Positions 1-5,763 of a DNA stretch of 7,720 bases are shown here, piece by piece. Numbering within the stretch: the first letter of the stretch is position 1; every line of letters begins with the position of its first letter. Source of the DNA: Lachnospiraceae bacterium (GTDB lineage: Bacteria; Bacillota_A; Clostridia; Lachnospirales; Lachnospiraceae); contig JAFTZF010000023.1 of NCBI GenBank assembly GCA_017464645.1, forward strand, positions 1-7,720, read 5' to 3'. A program made the translations under genes and the position numbers. Under the pieces are notes generated by a model. The model saw nothing but the letters and a program-made list of their open reading frames with translations. It made no database searches and was not told the origin of the DNA.

Positions 1-88
1 CATGGGAACCTCCAAGGTGGAGATTTTCCTGGCTTCTCCCAATACTGCAGCAGCCTGCGCGGCAGCCGGTAAAATTGTAGAAGCATAG
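1..88 (+). CDS. LeuC/aconitase-family large subunit, C-terminal fragment
   Basis: An open frame enters from the left edge (first full codon at position 2) and stops at TAG 86-88. The visible 28 residues read MGTSKVEIFLASPNTAAACA followed by AAGKIVEA. The pattern 'MG....EI(F/Y)LASP.(T/V)AAA.A..GKI' is the typical C-terminus of the large subunit of 3-isopropylmalate dehydratase and related homoaconitase/aconitase-family hydro-lyases, just after the substrate-binding NRNF.GR motif, which would lie outside the window. Such proteins isomerise 2-isopropylmalate (or a homologous hydroxy-acid) using a 4Fe-4S cluster. A terminator follows 30 bases later, so no small subunit (leuD) lies directly downstream; it may be upstream or elsewhere. 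The family call rests on a short stretch, and which substrate is used cannot be told. Confidence 0.6.
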   Translation, partial: MGTSKVEIFLASPNTAAACAAAGKIVEA

Positions 89-114
89 GAATAACGTACA
101 AGAGAATATAAATA

Positions 115-155
115 TAGAAATATCCGGCCATGAAAATTGGCTGGATATTTTTCTT
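115..155 (+). terminator. Intrinsic terminator after the LeuC-like gene
   Basis: A 13-base-pair stem with arms 118-130 and 138-150 (AAATATCCGGCCA against TGGCTGGATATTT, one G-T wobble) closes a 7-base loop. It runs into a T-rich tail ending TTTTTCTT. It sits 29 bases past the stop codon at 88 and separates the upstream operon from the XRE-Uma2 gene. Confidence 0.85.
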
Positions 156-199
156 CCGAAAACGGTTGACTTTTAACCGAAAACGGGCAATAATATAAT
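156..199 (+). promoter_or_regulatory. Promoter of the XRE-Uma2 gene with repeated operator-like element
   Basis: A -35 box TTGACT (166-171) is followed, after 17 bases, by AATAAT (189-194). An overlapping TATAAT at 194-199 is a perfect -10 hexamer but would need a 22-base spacer. The 10-mer CCGAAAACGG occurs at 156-165 and again at 177-186, exactly 21 bp (two helical turns) apart, flanking the -35 box. Each copy is itself a CCG-N4-CGG imperfect palindrome, and CGGTT/AACCG (163-167, 175-179) adds a further inverted repeat. This arrangement suggests binding of a dimeric repressor, plausibly the XRE domain of the gene it precedes. The promoter boxes and repeats are visible; the regulator is inferred. 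Confidence 0.65.
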
Positions 200-226
200 T
201 GAGACTATTCGAAAGGAGTGAAGCAT

Positions 227-985
227 ATGTATCGTGATTCTTTGCGCGAGAAAAAGGAAAAACTGGGCTGGACTACAGAAGAGCTGTCTCTTTATTCCGG
301 AGTTCCGGTTGGGACCATCAATAAGATTTTAAGCGGTGAGACTGCCTCTCCCCGTTACGATACCATCCAGGCATTGGAGCGGGCCATGAGCGCTTCCTAC
401 ACGGAGGCCGCAGGGAAGCCCCTGTTCATTCGGGAAACATCCGCTTATCTGGACAGCTTCGCTTCCAAAGAATATACCATCGAGGATTATGCCAGGATTC
501 CTCAGGAAACCCGGGCAGAATTGATCGACGGTCAGCTTTTTTATATGCAAAGTCCCACGCCCGCCCATCAGGCAGCAGTCACCAGTCTGTTGGTGCAGAG
601 CAGTGTGTTCATTGCACAGAAGAAGGGCACCTGCCAGGTTTTCCCGGCGCCGCTGGATGTGCAGCTGGACTGTAATCAGTACACCATGCTGCAGCCGGAT
701 TTTATGATTGTCTGTGACAAGGATAAGGTGCATGAGGACAGGATTTACGGAGCCCCTGATTTTGTGGCAGAGGTATTGTCTCCCTCCTCAAAAAAGATGG
801 ATACCGGACGCAAGCTTTTAAAATACTTTAAAGCAGGTGTGAGAGAGTATTGGGTGGTGGATCTGGATCGCAGGAGAGTTGTCTGCTACTATTTTGAAGA
901 GGAAGATCTGATACCAAATGCATATACCTTGGAGGATGAGGTGCCGGTTCGGATTTTTCAGAAAGAACTGTGCATTCGGTTTTAG
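227..985 (+). CDS. XRE-family HTH / Uma2 (DUF820) nuclease-fold fusion protein
   Basis: This is a 252-residue protein. The ATG at 227 is preferred because AAAGGAG (212-218) lies 8 bases upstream; a GTG at 218 overlaps that site. Residues about 5-58 form an XRE/Cro-type helix-turn-helix (LGWTTEELSLYSGVPVGTIN, then KILSGE). Residues about 82-250 match the Uma2 family, a PD-(D/E)XK-like fold. Recognisable elements are RAELIDGQL (96-104), QPDFMIV with D158, AEVLSPSS with E182, and the helix GRKLLKYFKAGVREYWVVD (194-212) supplying lysines. Acidic residues E98, D158 and E182 are the likely metal ligands, so the active site looks intact. No substrate is established for most Uma2 proteins. The HTH suggests DNA binding and self-regulation through the repeats upstream. 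It has its own promoter, and the NYN gene follows 89 bases later. The domain call is firm; function as a nuclease, restriction-like protein or regulator is unresolved. Confidence 0.85.
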   Translation: MYRDSLREKKEKLGWTTEELSLYSGVPVGTINKILSGETASPRYDTIQALERAMSASYTEAAGKPLFIRETSAYLDSFASKEYTIEDYARIPQETRAELIDGQLFYMQSPTPAHQAAVTSLLVQSSVFIAQKKGTCQVFPAPLDVQLDCNQYTMLQPDFMIVCDKDKVHEDRIYGAPDFVAEVLSPSSKKMDTGRKLLKYFKAGVREYWVVDLDRRRVVCYYFEEEDLIPNAYTLEDEVPVRIFQKELCIRF

Positions 986-989
986 ATAC

Positions 990-1018
990 TTGAATTTCAA
1001 AGATACACCCCTTACAAT
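990..1018 (+). promoter_or_regulatory. Candidate promoter for the NYN-LOTUS gene
   Basis: TTGAAT (990-995) and TACAAT (1013-1018) are separated by exactly 17 bases, in the 89-base gap between the Uma2 and NYN genes. No terminator hairpin is visible in the gap, so read-through from the upstream gene is also possible. Confidence 0.5.
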
Positions 1019-1074
1019 AAGAGGGAGACAGCTGTTGATTTGCCGGTAAAGGGCATAGAAAGTGGAGAAGGAAA

Positions 1075-1875
1075 ATGGAACGAGAACGAGAATTACGACT
1101 TGCCATACTGATCGATGCAGAGAATATTACAGAGAAGTACCTGAAGATTATCCTGGAGGAGGCAGCTAAGACAGGCGTTGCCACCTACAAGCGGATTTAC
1201 GGAGACTGGACCAGTCAAAAGATGAGCAGCTGGAAGCATGTACTTCTGGACCATTCCATTATCCCGATCCAGCAGTACGGATACACCACGGGAAAGAGTT
1301 CCACCGATTCGGCCATGATCATTGATGCCATGGATATTTTGTATTCCGGTGATGTGGACGGCTTTTGCCTGGTGTCCTCAGATAGCGATTTTACCCGCCT
1401 GGCAGCCCGTCTGCGGGAGTCCGGCATGGATGTGACCGGCATGGGTGAGAGCAAGACGCCCAAGCCCTTTATTGCGGCCTGCAACCGATTCCGTTATCTG
1501 GATATCTTGTACTCCAGTCAGCAGCAGGAAGAGAAAAAAGAAGAGACAAAAGAGATAAAAGAAAAAGAAGAAAAGGGCCGCAGCATAAAGAAACCGCAGG
1601 CCAAAGAGCAGGCGGAGATGCAGCCCCGGACCAACCTGAAAGTCTTGAAGCGGGCCATCCGTTCCATTGCCCAGGAGTGCTCCGACGATGAGGGCTGGAT
1701 TTTCTCCGCAGAGCTGCGCAATCAGCTGAACAAACGATTCCCGGACTTTGATGTGCGAAACTTCGGCTATTCCAAGTTTACGCCGTTCGTCGAGTCTCTG
1801 GATATCTTTGAGGTAAAGCGGACCCGCTCAGGCCTTCGCCATGTGCAGCTGGTATACTTTAAGCTGAAGAAATAA
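1075..1875 (+). CDS. NYN-domain predicted RNase with C-terminal LOTUS/OST-HTH domain
   Basis: This is a 266-residue protein. The ATG at 1075 follows GGAGAAGG (1064-1071). Residues about 8-145 are a NYN (DUF88/LabA-like, PIN-fold) domain. Acidic residues expected to bind metal are present in LAILIDAEN (D14), STDSAMIIDAMDIL (D78, D84) and LVSSDSDFTRLA (D103, D105). A highly charged Lys/Glu linker (about 149-183) leads to a winged-helix LOTUS/OST-HTH domain (about 186-262), seen as LKRAIRSI, GWIFSAELRNQL, FGYSKFTPFVESL and IFEVKR. NYN domains are predicted, and in several families shown, to be metal-dependent ribonucleases. LOTUS domains in eukaryotes bind RNA or helicases, and bacterial NYN-LOTUS proteins have been proposed to act in RNA turnover. 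The catalytic residues look complete, so an active cytoplasmic RNase is likely, with unknown targets. ccdA begins 25 bases downstream, so the two are probably co-transcribed, although no functional link is evident. Confidence 0.88.
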   Translation: MERERELRLAILIDAENITEKYLKIILEEAAKTGVATYKRIYGDWTSQKMSSWKHVLLDHSIIPIQQYGYTTGKSSTDSAMIIDAMDILYSGDVDGFCLVSSDSDFTRLAARLRESGMDVTGMGESKTPKPFIAACNRFRYLDILYSSQQQEEKKEETKEIKEKEEKGRSIKKPQAKEQAEMQPRTNLKVLKRAIRSIAQECSDDEGWIFSAELRNQLNKRFPDFDVRNFGYSKFTPFVESLDIFEVKRTRSGLRHVQLVYFKLKK

Positions 1876-1900
1876 GACCGGAAAAGGAGAGGAATATTTC

Positions 1901-2566
1901 GTGCAATATTTTATTTCGTTTTTAGAGGGAATCATTACTTTTTTATCCCCCTGCTTACTGCCCATGCTTCCCATTTATCTGTTCTATTTTGCGGGGGGCA
2001 AGGCAGAAGAAAAGAAGGGAACCACTCTGAAAAACGCCCTGGGCTTTGTGCTGGGCTTTACCATTGTATTTACCTTGATGGGCGCCTTTGCCGGAGTGTT
2101 GGGCGGCCTGCTTCGAAAATATCAGACAGCCGTAAATGTTGTGTCCGGCCTGATCGTAATATGCTTCGGCCTTCATTACCTGGGCCTGTTTAAAAAATTC
2201 TGGACCAAGGGTACGGGAGTGACTGCCAATACGGAGAATCTGGGTTTTGGATCCTCGCTGGTATTTGGTATGGTCTTTTCCGTAGGCTGGACACCTTGCG
2301 TGGGTGCTTTCCTGGGCTCCGCCCTCATGCTGGCTTCCCAGCAGGGGTCGGTCATTACAGGAGTTATCATGCTGCTGTGCTATTCCATGGGCCTTGGGAT
2401 TCCATTTGTGGTCAGCGCGGTTTTGATCGATCGGCTGAAGGGAACCTTCCAGTGGGTAAAGGAACATTATGGCTTATTAAACAAAATAGCAGGCTTGTTT
2501 CTGGTGCTGATAGGTATTCTCATGATGACAGGCACCATGGGACGGCTGCTGGCGCTGCTGAGTTAG
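1901..2566 (+). CDS. ccdA: Cytochrome c biogenesis protein CcdA (thiol electron transporter)
   Basis: This is a 221-residue polytopic membrane protein of the compact CcdA/DsbD-beta family. The start is GTG at 1901, supported by AAGGAGAGG (1884-1892). About six membrane segments are visible (roughly 4-30, 46-70, 76-97, 118-145, 152-176, 194-214). The two redox cysteines lie in the expected motifs: C18 in FLSPCLLPMLP and C133 in VGWTPCVGAFLGS. They take electrons from cytoplasmic thioredoxin and pass them to a thioredoxin-like protein outside the membrane. That partner is very likely the TlpA-like protein encoded 9 bases downstream, whose ribosome binding site overlaps this stop codon. No cytochrome c maturation genes are in the window, so the pair more likely serves general extracytoplasmic disulfide reduction or repair. 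Confidence 0.93.
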   Translation: MQYFISFLEGIITFLSPCLLPMLPIYLFYFAGGKAEEKKGTTLKNALGFVLGFTIVFTLMGAFAGVLGGLLRKYQTAVNVVSGLIVICFGLHYLGLFKKFWTKGTGVTANTENLGFGSSLVFGMVFSVGWTPCVGAFLGSALMLASQQGSVITGVIMLLCYSMGLGIPFVVSAVLIDRLKGTFQWVKEHYGLLNKIAGLFLVLIGILMMTGTMGRLLALLS

Positions 2567-2575
2567 GGGGGACTT

Positions 2576-3244
2576 ATGAATCAGAAAAAAGGTCTTATCA
2601 TAGGAATTGTGGCATTTGTTGTATTTTTAGGTGCGGCGGGTCTGCTTTACGGCAAGCTGAGCGATCAGGTGGAGCCGGAGAATCCCCTGGTGGTGGAAGA
2701 GGACCCGGGCAGCCTGGAGGATGCGGATGATAAGGAAGATGCAACTGCAGATACAGAGGGTCAGGGCGGAGAGTCATCGGAAGCCGGTTCTGACAGTCAG
2801 GACGCAGAAACCCTGGTGACAGCCCCGGATTTTACAGTGGTGGATGCAGAGGGTAATTCCGTAAAGCTCTCGGATTATTTCGGGAAGCCCATTGTACTGA
2901 ATTTCTGGGCCAGTTGGTGCGGCCCCTGCCAGAGTGAGATGCCGGACTTCGATGAAACTTGTCGTGAGCTGGAGGGAGAAGTGCAGTTCCTCATGGTAAA
3001 TCTTACAGACGGAAGTCGGGAAACCGTAGAAATCGCCAAGGCTTTCATAGAGGAAAAGGGATATACATTCCCGGTACTTTACGATACCGGTCAGGAGGCG
3101 GCTTATCAGTACGGAGTTTCCTCCATTCCCAGCACGTATTTCATTGATGCCCAGGGCCATGCCATTGCCAGAGCCCAGGGAGCGATTTCCAAGGAGATTC
3201 TGCTTTCGGGAATTGACATGGCGCGGGGAACCGATACACAGTAA
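2576..3244 (+). CDS. Membrane-anchored TlpA/ResA-like thioredoxin
   Basis: This is a 222-residue protein starting at ATG 2576 behind a G-rich site (GGGGGG 2566-2571). Residues 6-25 form an uncleaved-looking N-terminal membrane anchor; there is no lipobox cysteine. Residues about 31-80 are a flexible acidic linker (18 Asp/Glu in 50). The thioredoxin fold of the TlpA/AhpC-TSA type spans about 81-220. It has the active site WASWCGPCQSEMP (C115, C118), a cis-proline at P185 (SSIPSTYFID), and a third cysteine at C129. The topology puts the catalytic domain outside the cell, where it would be kept reduced by CcdA from the gene immediately upstream. It resembles ResA/TlpA/StoA-type reductases. Substrates could be secreted or cell-wall proteins or peroxide-damaged thiols; the sequence does not say which. 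It is tightly coupled to ccdA. Confidence 0.92.
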   Translation: MNQKKGLIIGIVAFVVFLGAAGLLYGKLSDQVEPENPLVVEEDPGSLEDADDKEDATADTEGQGGESSEAGSDSQDAETLVTAPDFTVVDAEGNSVKLSDYFGKPIVLNFWASWCGPCQSEMPDFDETCRELEGEVQFLMVNLTDGSRETVEIAKAFIEEKGYTFPVLYDTGQEAAYQYGVSSIPSTYFIDAQGHAIARAQGAISKEILLSGIDMARGTDTQ

Positions 3245-3283
3245 TAGCATAGAGAAAAGGATACAAAAGAAAGGGGTAGTAGT

Positions 3284-3880
3284 ATGAACCGTGAATTATT
3301 AAAGAAAAACTTTGAGGACCATGGATTTTTGACCAGCTTTTTCGACACCAAGGAAGAAGCCGCTGTATATCTGGCAGAGCAGATTCGGGGAGAGACTGTA
3401 GGGATCGGCGGATCCATGACCATTCGTGAGATGGAACTGGATAAGATCCTGGAGGAAAAGAATCAGGTATACTGGCACTGGAATACACCCGGCAGAGAGA
3501 CTATGGACAAAGCAAAGGAAGCTGCTGTTTATCTCACCAGCGCCAACGGCGTGTCTGCCACAGGCGAACTGGTAAATATCGATGGCAACGGCAACCGGGT
3601 TTCCCAGACCTTGTTCGGACCGAAGAAGGTATATTTCATTGTGGGCAGAAATAAGATCACGGAAGATTTGGCGGGAGCCATGAAGCGGGCCAAAGAAATC
3701 GCCGCGCCGAAGAATGCCATGCGTTTTGATAAAAAGATCCCCTGTATTGCCGGCGGCGGAGAGAAGTGCTACGACTGCAAGAGTCCTGAGCGTATTTGCA
3801 ATGCGACTGTTATCCTGGAGCGCCCCTGCAGTTCCATGAAAGTGGAAGTGGTCTTTGTTGACCAGGAGCTGGGATATTAA
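3284..3880 (+). CDS. LUD-domain (LutC/YkgG-like, DUF162) protein with C-terminal cysteine cluster
   Basis: This is a 198-residue protein starting at ATG 3284, seven bases after AAAGGGG (3270-3276). The whole length resembles a stand-alone LUD domain: TVGIGGSMTIREM (38-50), the WHWNTPGRE segment (64-72), YLTSANGVSATGELVNIDGN (83-102) and KVYFIVGRNKIT (115-126). LUD proteins such as LutB and LutC take part in lactate oxidation. This short clostridial form is usually annotated 'lactate utilization protein' without direct proof, and no lutA or lutB lies nearby. The C-terminus holds five cysteines (C154, C162, C165, C172, C182), with C162-x2-C165-x6-C172 at the core, which could bind a metal or Fe-S cluster. 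It lies 39 bases after the TlpA gene with no terminator between, so it may belong to the same transcript. The domain call is confident; the role is not. Confidence 0.85.
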   Translation: MNRELLKKNFEDHGFLTSFFDTKEEAAVYLAEQIRGETVGIGGSMTIREMELDKILEEKNQVYWHWNTPGRETMDKAKEAAVYLTSANGVSATGELVNIDGNGNRVSQTLFGPKKVYFIVGRNKITEDLAGAMKRAKEIAAPKNAMRFDKKIPCIAGGGEKCYDCKSPERICNATVILERPCSSMKVEVVFVDQELGY

Positions 3881-3888
3881 GAAACATC

Positions 3889-3917
3889 TTGTGTTTTTCC
3901 TGCGGATGGATTATGAT
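3889..3917 (+). promoter_or_regulatory. Candidate promoter for trpS
   Basis: TTGTGT (3889-3894) and TATGAT (3912-3917) are 17 bases apart within the 78-base gap upstream of trpS. The -35 match is weak (TTG only). The gap is too short for a T-box leader and contains no T-box motif, and no terminator separates it from the LUD gene. Confidence 0.4.
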
Positions 3918-3958
3918 GGATAAAGCTCCATTACTTAAAAATAAGTGAGGTTTCAAAT

Positions 3959-5041
3959 ATGGGAAAGATTATTTTAACAGGCGACAGACCCACAGGAAGA
4001 CTGCATGTGGGACATTACGTAGGTTCTCTGCGTGAGCGGGTGAAGCTGCAGAATTCGGGAGAGTTTGAAAAGATATTCATCATGATTGCAGATGCGCAGG
4101 CATTGACAGACAATGCTGAGTACCCGGAGAAGGTGCGTCAGAATATTGTAGAGGTGGCTCTGGACTACATGTCCTGCGGCCTGGACCCGGATAAGTCCAC
4201 CATCTTTATTCAGTCTATGGTGCCGGAGCTGACAGAACTGAGCTTTTATTATATGAACCTGGTAACAGTTTCCAGATTACAGCGCAATCCTACCGTAAAG
4301 GCCGAGATTCAGATGCGCAACTTCGAGGCCAGCATTCCTGTGGGATTCTTTACCTATCCCATCAGCCAGGCTGCGGATATTACCGCTTTTAAGGCAACCA
4401 CTGTACCTGTAGGCGAGGACCAGATGCCCATGCTGGAGCAGGCAAAGGAAATTGTTCATAAGTTTAATACTGTTTATGGAGATACCCTGGTAATGCCGGA
4501 GATTCTTCTGCCCAGCAACAAAGCATGCCTGCGCCTGCCCGGTATCGATGGCAAGGCAAAGATGAGCAAGTCCCTGGGCAACTGCATTTATCTGGCAGAT
4601 ACCGAGGAGGATGTGCGCAAGAAAGTAATGTCCATGTTTACCGACCCCAACCACCTGCGTGTGGAGGACCCGGGCAATGTAGTGGGAAATCCTGTGTTCA
4701 TTTATCTGGAAGCTTTCAGCAGACCGGATCATTTTGCAGAATATCTGCCTGACTACGCAAATCTGGATGAGTTGAAAGCTCACTACACAAGAGGCGGCCT
4801 TGGTGACGTGAAAGTAAAGAAATTCCTGAACAAGGTGCTGCGGGAAGAACTGGCGCCTATCCGTACACGCAGGAAAGAACTGGAAAAAGATATTCCTTAT
4901 GTATATGAGGTTCTGAAGAAGGGCAGCGAAGTGGCCCAGGCGGCGGCAGCAGAGACACTGGCCGATGTTCGTCGTTCCATGAAGATCAATTATTTCGAGG
5001 ATCAGAGCCTGATCGCAGAACAGATTGAAAAATATAAATAA
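3959..5041 (+). CDS. trpS: Tryptophan--tRNA ligase
   Basis: This 360-residue class I aminoacyl-tRNA synthetase charges tRNA-Trp with tryptophan in the cytoplasm. The start is ATG 3959, eight bases after AGTGAGG (3944-3950). The HIGH-type signature is H16-V-G-H19 within GDRPTGRLHVGHYVGSL, and the second signature is K201-M-S-K-S205 followed by LGN. Other family elements are FIQSMVPELTEL, RNPTVKAEI, PISQAADITAFKA and VPVGEDQMPM (ATP and Trp pocket region), then VEDPG and RGGLGDVK in the C-terminal helical part. The GDRPTG.LH.GHY form resembles the streptococcal-type enzyme rather than the G.QPSG...GNY form of Bacillus TrpS. Length is slightly above the usual 330-345. It is the last plus-strand gene before a strong terminator. 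Confidence 0.97.
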   Translation: MGKIILTGDRPTGRLHVGHYVGSLRERVKLQNSGEFEKIFIMIADAQALTDNAEYPEKVRQNIVEVALDYMSCGLDPDKSTIFIQSMVPELTELSFYYMNLVTVSRLQRNPTVKAEIQMRNFEASIPVGFFTYPISQAADITAFKATTVPVGEDQMPMLEQAKEIVHKFNTVYGDTLVMPEILLPSNKACLRLPGIDGKAKMSKSLGNCIYLADTEEDVRKKVMSMFTDPNHLRVEDPGNVVGNPVFIYLEAFSRPDHFAEYLPDYANLDELKAHYTRGGLGDVKVKKFLNKVLREELAPIRTRRKELEKDIPYVYEVLKKGSEVAQAAAAETLADVRRSMKINYFEDQSLIAEQIEKYK

Positions 5042-5045
5042 CCCC

Positions 5046-5083
5046 CCAAAAAGAATCTCCCCCGGGAGATTCTTTTGGTTTTC
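5046..5083. terminator. Bidirectional intrinsic terminator between trpS and the DUF6512 gene
   Basis: Arms 5049-5060 (AAAAGAATCTCC) and 5065-5076 (GGAGATTCTTTT) pair perfectly over 12 bp around a 4-base CCCG loop. On the plus strand the stem runs into TTTTGGTTTTC, seven bases after the trpS stop. On the minus strand it ends in TTTTTGG just beyond the stop of the convergent gene at 5083. Both genes therefore probably share it. Confidence 0.85.
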
Positions 5084-5640
5084 TATGAAGATCCAATTTT
5101 GTAAATTTCCAAGAGACTTTGTATCTGCTGACGGCTCCAGTCCTCAAATAGGGGCAACCTGGGCGGTCGAAAAGTAAAGAAAAAGAATACCAGCAGAAGA
5201 AATACCAGAATAAAAAGAAGCACTGGCAGGGACAATTCCAAAGAAGGCAGGTGGATTTCCAAATAATAGGATAGGAAAAAAGTGGTCAGTACGCTGAGAA
5301 GATAAATGGACAGGTCAAAGAGTAACAAGGTCCGGCCAAGAAAACCTGTGTAAATAAAAAACAGGGTGGGAATGAGAAGGAGTCCGGCCATGAGCCCTGC
5401 CAGGCGAGAGGTCAGGAAGTGCCTGTCATTTTTGCCAAGAACCACTGCTTCAAAAATGGTATAGAGAAGAACCGGGAAAAAAACAAGCTTCAAATGTTCC
5501 CATACAGATTCATTTGCTGGGGAAAAGAGACCTACGAAGGGGTTTTCATTGGACCATTCATAAAAGAAATGGGACATCATTCCCAGAATTAAAGTAAATA
5601 AAATGCCCGCCCAGAAGCGGATTGGCTTTTTGGTTTGCAT
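5083..5640 (-). CDS. DUF6512-family integral membrane protein
   Basis: This is a 185-residue hydrophobic protein of unknown function. The frame is open farther upstream, to an ATG at 5814. The ATG at 5638-5640 is chosen because AGGAGGT lies 5 bases before it on the minus strand, and the longer N-terminus would overlap the leuA promoter and leader and does not look like protein. Five membrane segments are visible (about 8-27, 50-68, 78-98, 105-127, 137-156), with a short charged C-terminal tail. The segment NPFVGLFSPANESVWEHLKL (33-52), with conserved-looking NESVWEH between the first two membrane segments, is the hallmark I associate with the DUF6512 family found in clostridia. It is the only minus-strand gene and converges on trpS. 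No function can be proposed. I could not find a convincing promoter for it: CATAAT-like boxes exist on the minus strand near 5671-5700, but without a good -35. Confidence 0.8.
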   Translation of the reverse strand: MQTKKPIRFWAGILFTLILGMMSHFFYEWSNENPFVGLFSPANESVWEHLKLVFFPVLLYTIFEAVVLGKNDRHFLTSRLAGLMAGLLLIPTLFFIYTGFLGRTLLLFDLSIYLLSVLTTFFLSYYLEIHLPSLELSLPVLLFILVFLLLVFFFFTFRPPRLPLFEDWSRQQIQSLLEIYKIGSS

Positions 5641-5670
5641 GAGTACCTCCTGTAAAAACGGATTCTTTAC

Positions 5671-5698
5671 ATTATGCGCGGGCAGGAGCAGATTATGC
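5671..5698. repeat. ATTATGC direct repeat upstream of the DUF6512 gene
   Basis: ATTATGC occurs at 5671-5677 and 5692-5698, 21 bp apart start to start, within the region where the minus-strand promoter should lie. On the minus strand each copy reads GCATAAT, which could equally be -10-like sequence. It may be chance. Confidence 0.3.
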
Positions 5699-5728
5699 AG
5701 CATCACGGGAAAAGGGGAGAAAAATTGC

Positions 5729-5757
5729 TTGACAACGCGGCTGCCTTTTGTTATGTT
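5729..5757 (+). promoter_or_regulatory. Promoter of the leuA T-box transcript
   Basis: A perfect -35 box TTGACA (5729-5734), a 17-base spacer and TATGTT (5752-5757) are preceded by an extended -10 TG at 5749-5750. Transcription would start near 5764, just before the T-box leader. This is the strongest promoter in the window. Confidence 0.85.
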
Positions 5758-5763
5758 AATACA

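Noticed and set aside
1525..1580. Purine-rich low-complexity tract inside the NYN gene
   Set aside because: It simply encodes the Lys/Glu-rich hinge; the frame continues into a well-formed LOTUS domain, so it is neither a frameshift nor a repeat element.
2296..2730. Plus-strand frame overlapping the ccdA/tlpA junction
   Set aside because: It overlaps two confidently identified genes in another frame, and its composition (Gly/Arg/His-rich) is typical of an out-of-frame shadow.
3882..3896. Possible terminator hairpin AAACA/TGTTT after the LUD gene
   Set aside because: The stem is only five A-T-rich base pairs and too weak to be an intrinsic terminator despite the following T residues.
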